Shown here: positions 1-8,135 of the stretch, in pieces | How the letters are laid out: every line of letters starts with the position of its first letter | Position numbering within the stretch: the first letter of the stretch is position 1 | From: Blasia pusilla | Taxonomy: Eukaryota > Marchantiophyta > Marchantiopsida > Blasiales | Direction: 5' to 3' | Assembly: GCA_050084515.1 (NCBI GenBank) | Contig: CM114274.1 | Location: 17,546,001-17,610,000, forward strand | DNA length: 64,000 nt | Notes under the pieces: generated by a model | What the model saw: only the letters and a program-made list of their open reading frames with translations | What the model was told of the DNA's origin: nothing | Databases searched by the model: none | Program-made: the position numbers and the translations under genes

Positions 1-1
1 T

Positions 2-888
2 CAAACCGGCCAACAAGTCATAGATCTAAATGTGTGGCATAAAAGAATTGGACATATGAATCTTCAAAGATTACAGAGTCTTTCATCATCTAATATAATA
101 ATAGGACTTCCTAAATTAGCCAATTCTGCTACGTTAGAGGTATGTCCTGCTTGCCAATTTGGAAAAAAAAGCTAGATTTCCTTTTCGAAAGCAAGGTAGA
201 AAAGCATCCAAGATATTGGAGAAGTGTGGACAGCATCACAACATAGCCATAGTGATTGCGAGTATTTTTTTCATTTATTGATGACTTATCTAGATATATA
301 TGGGTATACTTTCTGAAAGCCAAGTTAGAGGTATTCTCAATGTTCCAAATATTCAAAGTTCCAGTGGAGAAGCAGACTGGAGAATGCATTCTGAAATTGC
401 ATTGTGATGGAGGAGGAGAGTATCTTTCAACAGAGTTTGATGACTACTTACGTCAGAATGGCATCCAACGTCAAGTGACTTGCTCTTACACTCCACAATA
501 AAATGGAATGGCTGAGAGGAAGAATTGACATATTTCTGAAGCGGCACAAGCTATGCTGAATGAGAAGGACATGCCTAAGGTGTATTGGACAGAGGCTACA
601 GCATGTGCAGTCTTCTTAATCAACCGAACTCCAACAGCGGGAGTTCATGATAAAACTCCATTCAAAGTCTTCACTGGAAGTAAACTTGATTTTTCCTTCT
701 TGAAAGTATTTGGCTGTATTTGTTATGCTCATGTTCCTTTTGAGAGACGTAAAAAATTAGACCCCAAGTCTGGAAGATGTATCTTCATTGACTATGCTAA
801 TGGAACTAAGGGGTATGAGTGCTACATTCCATCCTCTAGGCAGCTTATTATTAGTCACGATGTTGTCTTTGATGAGCTCAAGTCATAG
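2..888 (+). pseudogene. copia GAG-pre-integrase and integrase, broken
   Basis: The frame from base 2 gives the GAG-pre-integrase signature (VWHKRIGHMNLQRLQ) followed by a CPACQFGK zinc-binding half; a stop follows near 174. The integrase core resumes at about 256 with SFIDDLSRYIWVYFLK, then LHCDGGGEYLSTEFDDYL. A stop falls near 499, just before the NGMAERKN segment that carries the catalytic Glu region. The C-terminal part (553-888) has the copia hallmarks PKVYWTEA, AVFLINRTPT, FKVFGCICYAHVP and FIDYANGTKGYECY. Integrase would insert element cDNA into chromosomal DNA in the nucleus. At least two stops and a shift make this copy non-functional. Confidence 0.9.
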
Positions 889-925
889 TATGCTCCATCT
901 CAGCCTATTCCACCTCTAAACTCGT

Positions 926-2260
926 TTGTTTGGGGGGGATGTGACAGTAAACCAACAGATATTGTCTTCAACCTTCCCAAGTTCTAGTGTAGGATTAGGA
1001 GAGGTCCTAGATTCATCAGTTCAATCTTTGAGTCCATGGATGGGAAGAGTACGTATTCAGTCTATTGACACTAGTCAGAGCTCGAGTCAAGTGTCAGAGG
1101 CATCTACCTCTGAACAACAACTTCGTAGATCAAGTAGAGTTACACATCCATTTAATAGATTCATAAATGAAGGTTTCCCTTGGGACACATCATGCATATA
1201 TGATGACTACCCTTCAAGAACAGGAGCCGAGTTATTTTGAAGAACCCGGAAGTAAAGACGAATGGATTGAAGCTATGGAGGAAGAGCTTGTTGCATTAAG
1301 ACATCAACAGACATGGGAGCTAGTTGATATACCTTCCAGTAAGGAAGCTATTGGTTGCAAATGGATTTACGAAATCAAGCGTAATCAAGATGGTACAATT
1401 AACACATACAAAGTGAGATTGGTGGCAAAGGGCTATGCACAACAATAGGGCATCGATTATGAGGAAACATTTAGCCCTATTGCGAAGATGGCGACGTTGA
1501 GAATAATGGTTGCACGTGCAATAAGTAAGAAGTGGAGATTATATTTCATGGACGTCAAGAATATCTTCTTGAATGGAGATCTATACGAGAAGATATATAT
1601 GACTCAACCATCTGGATACGAGCATACCAAGTTTCCATTTCGCATATGGAAGTTGAAGAAAGCTCAATACGGCCTCAAACAAGCTCCAAGAGCTTGGTAT
1701 GGCAAGATTACATATGTCCTACAAAACTTGGGTTTTAGGATATATGATTTTGACTCCTCGTTATATGTCTTGAGAGGACAAGATCATACGGTTCTCATTA
1801 TGTTGTATGTTGACAATCTCCTGATTATTGGGAGTACTGAAGAAATTGTACAACAAGTCAAGCTTAAGTTACAAGCAAAATTTGATATGAAGAACTTGGG
1901 AGAACTCAAGTACTTCCTTGGTATTGAGTTTATCAAGGTTGGAGAGAGCATGTGGTTGCTACAACGATAATATGCTCTTCATGTATTTTCAAAATATGGT
2001 ATGACGGTTTCTAAGCCAATCTTTACACGATTGGACTAGAGTGTGAAGCTAAGAGTGGATGAAGGAGAGTTGCTTGCAGATTCTAATATGTTTAGGCGTA
2101 TGGTTGGAAGTTTAATCTATCTAACTATAACCAGACCAAATTTGAGTTATGTTGTTGGCCTAGTGAGCCAATTTATGCGAGCACCTCGAAAACCTCACCT
2201 TGATGTTGTGAGTAGGATTATGCGGTATGTGAAATTCTCTATTCAATTCGGGCTTTAATT
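926..2260 (+). pseudogene. copia linker, reverse transcriptase and start of RNase H, broken
   Basis: 926-1240 is the Ser/Thr-rich linker between integrase and RT (ends RRSSRVTHPFNRFI). RT begins near 1215 (DEWIEAMEEELVALRHQQTWELVD), continues through GCKWIYEIKRNQDG and VRLVAKGYAQQ to a stop at 1446, then 1488-1970 with MDVKNIFLNGDLYEKIYM and QYGLKQAPRAWY. The catalytic box at 1806-1817 reads YVDN instead of YVDD, so the second catalytic Asp is lost. The segment 2043-2258 (ADSNMFRRMVGSLIYLTITRP, HLDVVSRIMRYVK) is the RT/RNase H connection typical of copia. Stops at about 1447, 1968, 2038 and 2256 interrupt the frame. Confidence 0.92.
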
Positions 2261-2502
2261 TTAACCTTCTCCGAGTTTTCAATTACAGGGATTCACAGAT
2301 GCTCATTGGGCATGAAGCGTGTGTGATGAACACTCCACATCTGATTATTCATTTACTTTGGCAAACGCAACTATAAATTAGGCTTCAAAGAAGCAATCTA
2401 CACTTGCTTTATCTTCAATAGAGGCTGAGTACAGAGGAGCAACCAATGCAGCATGTGAGGCGGTGTGGCTTCATCGATTACTTCTTGAGATTGGTGTTAG
2501 TA

Positions 2503-2846
2503 TCAAGTATTTCAAGTGATATTCTCCTATCGCTCTGATACCATGTGGAAAAATGCTAAACAAGCATAACTGGTGGAAAACGGCTCTCACACACACACAC
2601 CACTATGGAGAACAAAATTTGCTATGAGAGAATGAATGGAGGCTAGTCCCCTTCTCAATTATATAGGGTATGTACATGCAACCCTAACCCTAACCTTAGT
2701 CTCGAGTTAGACTAACGGTGATTAACTAACCCTAATTAAGATAATCGTGCTTAACTGACTAACCAAGATTAAGCTTTCTTACTTCGTGTGAGTACCAAAT
2801 ATAGCAGTTCAAGTGTCTCATGAGCTTGATTGTAACTCAATCTTCA
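2503..2846 (-). repeat. inverted copia LTR with PBS and leader inside RNase H
   Basis: 2544-2846 reads TG...CA and is the reverse complement of the 3' LTR at 3043-3351, about 303 versus 309 bp. Immediately outside its 3' end, 2532-2543 is the complement of TGGTATCAGAGC, the plant initiator-Met tRNA primer-binding site. 2503-2531 would be the start of the untranslated leader. This is therefore the 5' end of a copia genome on the minus strand, not a solo LTR. No target-site duplication is evident; about 75 bp of host RNase H is missing. Confidence 0.82.
2532..2543 (-). promoter_or_regulatory. tRNA-iMet primer-binding site (inverted copia leader)
   Basis: On the minus strand it reads TGGTATCAGAGC, complementary to the 3' end of plant initiator methionine tRNA and directly following an LTR end. 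This is the standard PBS of plant copia elements and orients the inverted LTR. Confidence 0.85.
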
Positions 2847-3042
2847 ATACAAAGCATGTTGAGGTGCATTATCATTTTATGAGAGAGAAAGTACTTGCAG
2901 GAGAAATTGATTTTGTGAATATAGGTACAGATCAGCAAATTGCTGACATCTTTACAAAGGCATTGTCTAGAGATCAGTTTGAGATGTTTAGAAATGATTT
3001 AGGCGTTAGAAGATTTGATATCTCTTCAATGAAAGGGACTAT

Positions 3043-3351
3043 TGAAGATTGAGTTACAATCAAGCTCATGAGATACATGAACTGCTACATTTGGTACTCA
3101 CACGAAGTAGGGAAGCTTAATCTTGGTTAGTTAGTTAAACACGATTATCTTAACTAGGGTTAGTTAATCACACTTAGTCTAACTCGAGACTATGGTTAAG
3201 TTTCGGGTTATGGTTTCTTATACATACCCTATATAATTGAGAAGGGGATCAGCCTCCACTCATTCTCTCATTGCAAATTTCATTCTCCATGGTGTTGTGT
3301 GAGTGTGAGAGCCGTTTCCCACCAGTTATGCTTTTTTAGCAGTTTCCCATA
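3043..3351 (+). repeat. copia 3' LTR
   Basis: It starts TGAAGATTGAG just after a purine-rich stretch (GAAAGGGACTA, a weak polypurine tract) at the end of RNase H, and ends near CCCATA at 3351. It contains TATATAATTGAG (about 3230), a likely TATA region shared with the LTRs at 22.3, 2.6 and 26.4 kb. It aligns with the inverted copy at 2544-2846 with scattered differences. The right edge is placed by homology to that inverted copy. Confidence 0.82.
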
Positions 3352-4932
3352 TGATCTAGTTTTATAATGACTTTAGACTTCTCCATCTTAACCTCCATTT
3401 GATTCCTGGTACAAAAACTTTCGAAAGTGTCGAGGTATTTTTGTAAACTAATGGCATCTCGTGCTAGTAATATGATATCATGTGCATACAATAAAGCTTT
3501 GATAACAAATTCTCCAAGCTTCACACCTTTACTTTTACATTCCTCCAACCACTTTTCAATGTCATCTATGAAAACTCCAAATCGAGTAGGTAAGAGAGGG
3601 CAACCTTGAATGACTCCAATAGTTCTCAAGATCTCTTGAGTTTGTGGATCTTTGATTTTGGCCTAAACGGATTGGTACAATGTGGCCACCGCATCTAGGA
3701 GATTTTGTGGAACTCCAATTTTTTTCATCCTATCCCGTAAGAGGTTACGAGGGACTGAATCGAAAGCTTTCTTCAAATCAATGAAACCACAAAACAAAGC
3801 TTTCCCATTGACCTTAGATTTCTCCCATAGAACACGTAAGGCCAAGATATGGTCAATGGTGTTGTATGTTGGTTGAAAACCAGCTTGGACCCGTGCTCTC
3901 TTTTGGAAAGACTCTATCCATGCACTCAACTTTGACTCAACCTATTTTCCAAAAAGCTTGGCAAAAATACTATCCACCATAATAATGCGATAGTTTGTCA
4001 CAAATCCTTCCCTCTTTATTAGTGAATAGGAATAATCTCCCATAGTGATCAAGTAGTAGGAAAACCATAGATATATAGCAACATCTTTCAATATTTTGGT
4101 GAGGATCGGCCCGATAGAATCTCCTCCTCACTTCAGAAGTTCAACAGTAAGACCATCCGAATCTTCACATTTGCCATTTGCTAGTTTTCTAAGTTGAGTT
4201 GTTACCTCTGCTTTAGAGAATCATCGTGGTATACCTTCATAACGGGGCAAAGATGAAGCATGGGAAAGAAATCAAGTTTTTTGGAAAAATCTATCTAAAA
4301 CTTAGGATCAAGAATAGGTTTTAATGACGGTACTACCAACCGTTTCCAAAATGACTTGGAATCATTTTGGAGTTCTCTTGTCAAAGACTCCTCTTTGCAC
4401 CGTAAGAATTCTCGTTTCTTAGATTTCACCAAGTGTTTGTAAAAGCTCGTCATGGCAAGCCGACTTGGGATATCCAAAAATTTGTCCACTGATCTTAACC
4501 TTGCTTGCTTGCAGTCAGAGTCAAACCACTCATTACAAGGTAGCCTTCTAGCACTTCTACCCCTATTTTGAGAAAAGAGCTTGAATGCAGTGTTCTTGGG
4601 CAATTGGATTAATAGTTGCAAACTTGTCATCTGTGGGTCGTGACTCCATACCATGTGAGTCAAGAGTTCTTGCAAATGTGCCATATAAAGATCATTTTTA
4701 TGAGAATCAAGCGAAACTTGGAAGAAGTTAAAACGGACTCATATGTTGAGAGAGGAATTATCTTCAGTAATGAAAGAGTTAACAAAAGAGGAGCATGGTC
4801 TGATTCACGCTGAGGTTCTAAAATTTCAAATTTAGAGATATAAGAGCTATTAGTGGCAAGGTTGTACGGAAACGGACAAGTCTGGACATGTCCCTCGGCC
4901 ATGCCCAGCCGGCCCGCCCTCAAGCCCGCCAC
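3352..4932 (-). pseudogene. L1-like LINE ORF2: end of endonuclease and reverse transcriptase, broken
   Basis: Read on the minus strand. The C-terminal end of an APE-type endonuclease lies near 4800-4860 (SDHAPLLLTLSL, the conserved SDH motif). A spacer follows (4684-4295: LPCNEWFDSDCKQAR, FWKRL). The RT follows: GFQPTYNTIDHILALRVL and FCGFIDLKKAFDSVPRNLL (about 3929-3700), then GVIQGCPLLPTRFGVFIDDIE (about 3620-3555) and YAHDIILLA near 3490. That last motif is the F/YADD box with the first catalytic Asp changed to His. The reading frame is fragmented. The 3' end is cut by the copia LTR at 3352. Target-primed reverse transcription would be its normal activity. Confidence 0.88.
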
Positions 4933-4985
4933 CTAAACCCGGGCTGGCAAAGACCGCACTCGTTGCGTGGCCAACAAGGCGGGCT
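4872..4985 (+). repeat. GC-rich repeat fragment at the LINE inversion junction
   Basis: A short GC-rich block begins GGACAAGTCTGGACATGTCC and carries AAGCCCGCC in one half and its complement GGCGGGCTT in the other. It resembles the heads of the larger GC-rich blocks at 5.53-6.28 kb and 57.1-57.8 kb. It lies exactly between the minus-strand LINE and the inverted endonuclease segment. Confidence 0.55.
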
Positions 4986-4989
4986 TAAT

Positions 4990-5525
4990 TTCTACCTCTT
5001 ATACATCTAGAAGATCAGGATATTGGGGGCCAATATCATTGGTTACGTTTGGGTTTGGTTTTGGTTGGGAGATCTTATTGTTATCTGGCAGTATGTTATT
5101 TTGCACCACTTTCCATGCTTATCTACTCAACGCGCGCTTGCAGTCACAATCAACCATTTCATCGACTTATTGGCGATGTTCTCAAATATCAAAGCAAAAG
5201 TGAAGTCTTTCCAGTTGGAGATTTCAATACTTGCACACATACCGCTCAATTTACCCAATTTAGTGACTCCTTCATTCTCCTCTTCTTAAAGAACCAAATG
5301 ATGGTTTATGGTCTAGAATCTCTTCAGATCCTTCAACTCATCCTTTGAAAGAGCGTTTAATAACCTTTGGAGCCACTTATAATTTGAAAGTTCTTATTGG
5401 AGCCTCTTGTTTTCCCAACTCTCACTCCAATATATGCATCTCCCCCATCGGTGCTAGCACCATCAACTATCTTCTCTCCTCGCCCACTAATCAAGGTTGC
5501 ACACGGATAAAGTTTGTGTCCCCTG
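4990..5525 (+). pseudogene. LINE endonuclease N-terminal/central part, inverted relative to the rest of the LINE
   Basis: Plus-strand fragments show GDFNTCT (about 5218-5238, the conserved GDFN of APE endonucleases) and, around 5349-5500, RLITFGATYNLKVLIG and ISPIGASTINYLLSS. The latter corresponds to the region just before the SDH motif. The endonuclease C-terminal piece and RT lie on the opposite strand at 4860-3352 and begin almost exactly where this piece stops in protein order. Together they make one endonuclease split by an inversion. Several frames are used, so it is not functional. Confidence 0.75.
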
Positions 5526-6284
5526 ACTAATGTCCGTCCTATGGACAAACATGTTCGTGCGGGACAAAATATCTGAGGCCCGCAACCGAGCCCGCCCGCA
5601 GCACTTGCGAGCTTGGTGCGGGCCTTGGATACGGGGCCTGGGTGCGGGCTTTAGGCCCGCCCTAAGCCCACATACGGGCTTAAGGTTCGCAAAAATTGGT
5701 ATGCTAGGCCAATTCTTGGTCCAGCTAACCAAATTTTTGCGAGCCCTAGAGCCCGCGCCTACTGGCCTAAGGCCCACGCTTGCCCGCATCTTGCTTGCCC
5801 AGAGCCCACACTCGCCCGTCCAAAGCCCGCGCCCAATTAGCCCTAAGCCCGTGCCTGTGGGCCTTGAGCTTGCACTAGCCAACCCGGAGCCTGCACTTGC
5901 TCGCCTAGAGCCCCCACCTGCCCTCCTTGAGCCTACGCTTGTCCGCCCTAGCCCGTTCCTTATCAACTGCGCGCCCGCGCAGTTGCATGCTAGGATGGGC
6001 AGGGTCCATCCTAGCATGCATCTGCCCGCCCTGAGCCTGCGCCTATTCGATCGGAGCCCCTGAGTCCGCGCCTGCCCACCTAGAGCCCGCATCTGGCTGC
6101 CCTAGCCCACGTCCAATCACGTCTGAGCCGCGCTTGCCCGGCCTGAGCCCGCACCCGTACCCGTCTGCCCAAATCGAGCGCGTGCCATCCCTAGCCTGTG
6201 CCAAATCAGCCCTCACCCCGCGCCTATCTGCTCGGAGCCCAAACCTGCCCGCTTGGAGCTCGCACCTATCCGCCTAGAGCCCAC
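5526..6284 (+). repeat. GC-rich degenerate tandem repeat block (GCCCGCGCCTGCCC-like)
   Basis: The block opens with TGTCCGTCCTATGGACA and then runs for about 700 bp as degenerate units of about 20 bp built on GAGCCCGCGCCTGCCCGCC. The long proline-rich open frames over it (for example 5530-6063) are by-products of composition. The block contains a 15-bp inverted repeat (5984-5998/6006-6020) and ends abruptly where gypsy PHD coding sequence begins. A related block lies at 57.13-57.79 kb on the other strand. No transposase or terminal inverted repeat was recognised. Confidence 0.7.
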
Positions 6285-6526
6285 ACTTAAGGATCATGTG
6301 GGCAACTATGCGCCATGTCACCTTTCGAACATGGACGAGACAGTGGATCCAAGCTTGGCAGTAGTACTTGAACGCTTGAGGTGTATGTTGTGCAGATCAG
6401 CGAGGGGTGTAGTGACCATGTTGGTATGTGATGGTTGTTCTCAAGGGTGGCATATGTCATGTCTGACCCCCCCTCTTTCTTGATGTAGTTCCCACGGGAC
6501 GATGGATATGTCCGAGATTTGTATAA
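6283..6526 (+). pseudogene. 3' end of a second PHD-gypsy: integrase tail and PHD finger
   Basis: The frame reads KDHVGNYAPCHLSNMDET, then a PHD finger starting at 6382: CMLC, VCDGC, GWHMSC, then after a shift near 6478 DVVPTGRWICPRF and a stop at 6524-6526. It is clearly homologous to the integrase C terminus of the nested gypsy at 53,489-53,713. The C4HC3 pattern is complete except that the last cysteine is Phe. PHD fingers read histone H3 tails; on an integrase this would tether the integration complex to chromatin. Upstream pol is missing because the GC-rich block abuts at 6284. Confidence 0.85.
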
Positions 6527-6890
6527 GGTAGTAGGTCATATTAGAGTGATGTGATATTTTCTATGAAGAGTGAGGGGGACACAACTTCCACCTAGGGGGG
6601 CCGTTGTGTCATCTCGATGTATATATATGAGTTTATTTCTGTACATGTGTGGATCTATCCGTGTGTGGGGAAGATTGGTGTTGTATGGTGTGGATGTGAC
6701 CAGCGATGTTTGTTGTGTAGCAATGTGTATGTGCACGAGAGCTGTCACATCTGAGTAGCCGATAGGCCAAGATCTATCATGGATATGACATAGGAGCCAA
6801 CGGACTGTCTTGAGTGTAACTTTGTCCCGAGGTGTCGAATGAGGTTGAAGATAGGTCCGTTGTGTTAGGAACGTCTTTTCTAACAACTTT
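6527..6890 (+). repeat. probable 3' untranslated region and LTR remnant of the PHD-gypsy
   Basis: After the PHD stop there is a polypurine-tract-like CTAGGGGGG (about 6593-6601) followed by TTGTGTCATCTCG. This parallels the PPT-like TTAGGGGGC and TTGT... starts at 53.88-53.99 kb of the intact relative. The rest has no coding potential. Boundaries are uncertain because no second LTR of this copy is in the window. Confidence 0.4.
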
Positions 6891-6940
6891 CCTATTTAGG
6901 TCTTTCACAACCGGGTGACTTGTTGAGCAGGTCAGCCGCC

Positions 6941-6970
6941 CTTGATAACCTATGCGCGTAGGTTATCAAG
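6941..6970. repeat. perfect inverted repeat, 12-bp arms
   Basis: The arms CTTGATAACCTA/TAGGTTATCAAG enclose the six bases TGCGCG. Two shorter hairpins follow at 6991-7008 (AAGAGCC-TTTT-GGCTCTT) and 7030-7051. Confidence 0.8.
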
Positions 6971-7149
6971 AGGATAGCTATTTTTAGGATAAGAGCCTTT
7001 TGGCTCTTCCCAACCCTATATGAGGGAGGAGATGGCTTTTCTAGGCCATCTTTCTCATGTTTGGCCGTTGGATCATCTCTCTTGTTGTGTGTGAGATAGG
7101 ACCAGGGTGCTAGCGTCTGGATTTCCTGAGAGCACAGGGTGGAAGAGGC

Positions 7150-7783
7150 TCGATATGCCAATGTAGATTGAGGAGTGGAGTTGTATCACATTGATTTTGA
7201 TCAACAAACTCAACTAGAATAGCGCGAGGATGTGTGCCCTTTTTCACAATGCCAAAAGCTTGAGCCAAGTGCGGGTTATGAACATGAACTATATGAACCA
7301 AGAACTTCTCTTCACCTCCTCACTCTCTATTTCCAGAAATCTTGAGATTCTCAAATTTTTTCTACGTGCAAATTGGTTCTCCTTTTCTATCTCTTGCTCT
7401 TGAAAAAAAGAGATATGAGCCACCCTTGTAGCTTCAACATAAGATTTCATTTTCACTTCCAAAATTTCAACAACCTCATGCAATCTTGAACTAATGGGCG
7501 TTATCACTAATGATGATGCCTTATCTTGAATATCCGCAACACATTTTGGAAGATCCATCATCACAATAGAACTATCTTTCATCACATTCTTGGAAACCTC
7601 TTACGTTGCCTTCAACCCTCTCATTTGAACATGTGCAAGGATCAATTGAGAAGTTTGTATCGTGAATTCTTGTCGAAGCTCTTTCAATTCATGCAAGACC
7701 ATTTGTACCAAATTCAGAATTTCATCTTGAATAGTCATCATGAAATGGAGTTCACTCCATTCCAAATATTTCACGACCTCCAA
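7150..7783 (-). pseudogene. L1-like LINE ORF1 (coiled coil plus RRM-like), broken
   Basis: On the minus strand, 7783-7601 and 7585-7289 are two frames of one protein. The first parts are heptad-rich (ILNLVQMVLHELKELRQEF; LHEVVEILEVKMKSYVE), suggesting a coiled coil. Then comes RRKNLRISRFLEIESEEV, which resembles the start of the RNA-binding domain of L1 ORF1 proteins (RRxNLxI). A further frame (7301-7150) gives AQAFGIVKKGTHPRAILVEF, like the end of that domain. ORF1 proteins coat LINE RNA in the cytoplasm. It lies upstream of the ORF2 pieces in the same orientation, so it is plausibly the same LINE, split by the GC-rich block and PHD-gypsy tail. Recognition is by motif only. Confidence 0.6.
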
Positions 7784-7809
7784 TCCTCAAATCGAGAAGA
7801 GGAGAAACT

Positions 7810-8135
7810 CCCACACCATACAACTTCTTCTGTGGAACTCGGTTCTGCTTGAAATTTTCAGGAGTAGTACACCTTGGCAAACTCTAGGTGCCCTGTAAAT
7901 TTCAGCTTGAGATCAAAATCCACCATAGAGATACAACCTCCACAAGATTATGATTTCACAAATCTACAAAAGCAGAATGTCCAACAGCACACAACTTATT
8001 TTCTGCAACTCGGTTTTTCTTGAAATTTTTAGGAGCAGTGCGCCTTGGAAATATCCATGTGCCCTGAATTTTCAGCTGGAAATCACAACCCACCACAAAG
8101 ATAGAGCCTCCGCAAGGTTCTGATCTCCGACCCGT
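7810..8135. repeat. two tandem copies of an about 170-bp unit
   Basis: 7810-7960 and 7985-8135 share the order AACTCGGTT - CTTGAAATTTT - AGGAG - GCCTTGG - GTGCCCTG - TTTCAGCT - CACCA - CCTCC. It sits at the 5' side of the LINE ORF1 remnant and could be part of the LINE 5' UTR, where tandem units are common. It has a distant resemblance to the 180-bp array at 54.5 kb. Confidence 0.6.

Larger units (their letters stand above)
2261..3052 (+). pseudogene. copia RNase H, split by an inverted LTR
   Basis: The N-terminal part is degenerate (GFTDAHWA near 2289 is the first-Asp region of copia RNase H). SIEAEYRGATNAACEAVWL (about 2419-2476) is the central Glu region. Homology to the other copies stops at about 2502 and resumes at about 2848 with KHVEVHYHFMREKV, ending ADIFTKALSRDQFEMFRND (2944-3003). 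The 344 bases between are an inverted LTR plus leader that replaced about 75 bp of coding sequence present in the copy at 25.98-26.05 kb. The apparent ORF at 2813-3052 therefore begins in LTR sequence and is a chimera. Confidence 0.85.
1..3351 (+). mobile_element. Ty1/copia retrotransposon, 5'-truncated by window edge
   Basis: This is the pol-to-3'LTR part of a copia element, read on the + strand. The order is GAG-pre-integrase, integrase, reverse transcriptase, RNase H, 3' LTR, which is diagnostic of copia because integrase precedes RT. Gag and the 5' LTR lie left of the window. The frame is broken by several stops and shifts (for example near 175, 500, 888, 1447, 1968, 2258), so the copy is dead. 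A second LTR of the same family sits inverted inside RNase H (2503-2846). The 3' LTR abuts a LINE at 3352, so this copia probably inserted into that LINE. It is related to the two copia fragments at 22.3-26.55 kb. Confidence 0.93.

Noticed and set aside
2678-2698. CCCTAA repeats resembling interstitial telomere sequence (also 22,437-22,475)
   Set aside because: They lie at the same relative position inside copia LTRs, are only two to four degenerate units, and vary as LTR sequence does. They are LTR content, not telomeric insertions.
5530-6092. Long proline/arginine-rich open frames on both strands (177 and 201 codons)
   Set aside because: They run over a degenerate GC-rich tandem repeat, are open on both strands at once, and have no motif. 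A compositional artefact.
7526-7852. 108-codon plus-strand frame rich in His/Phe
   Set aside because: It is the antisense shadow of the LINE ORF1 coiled-coil frames on the minus strand, which have the recognisable motifs.
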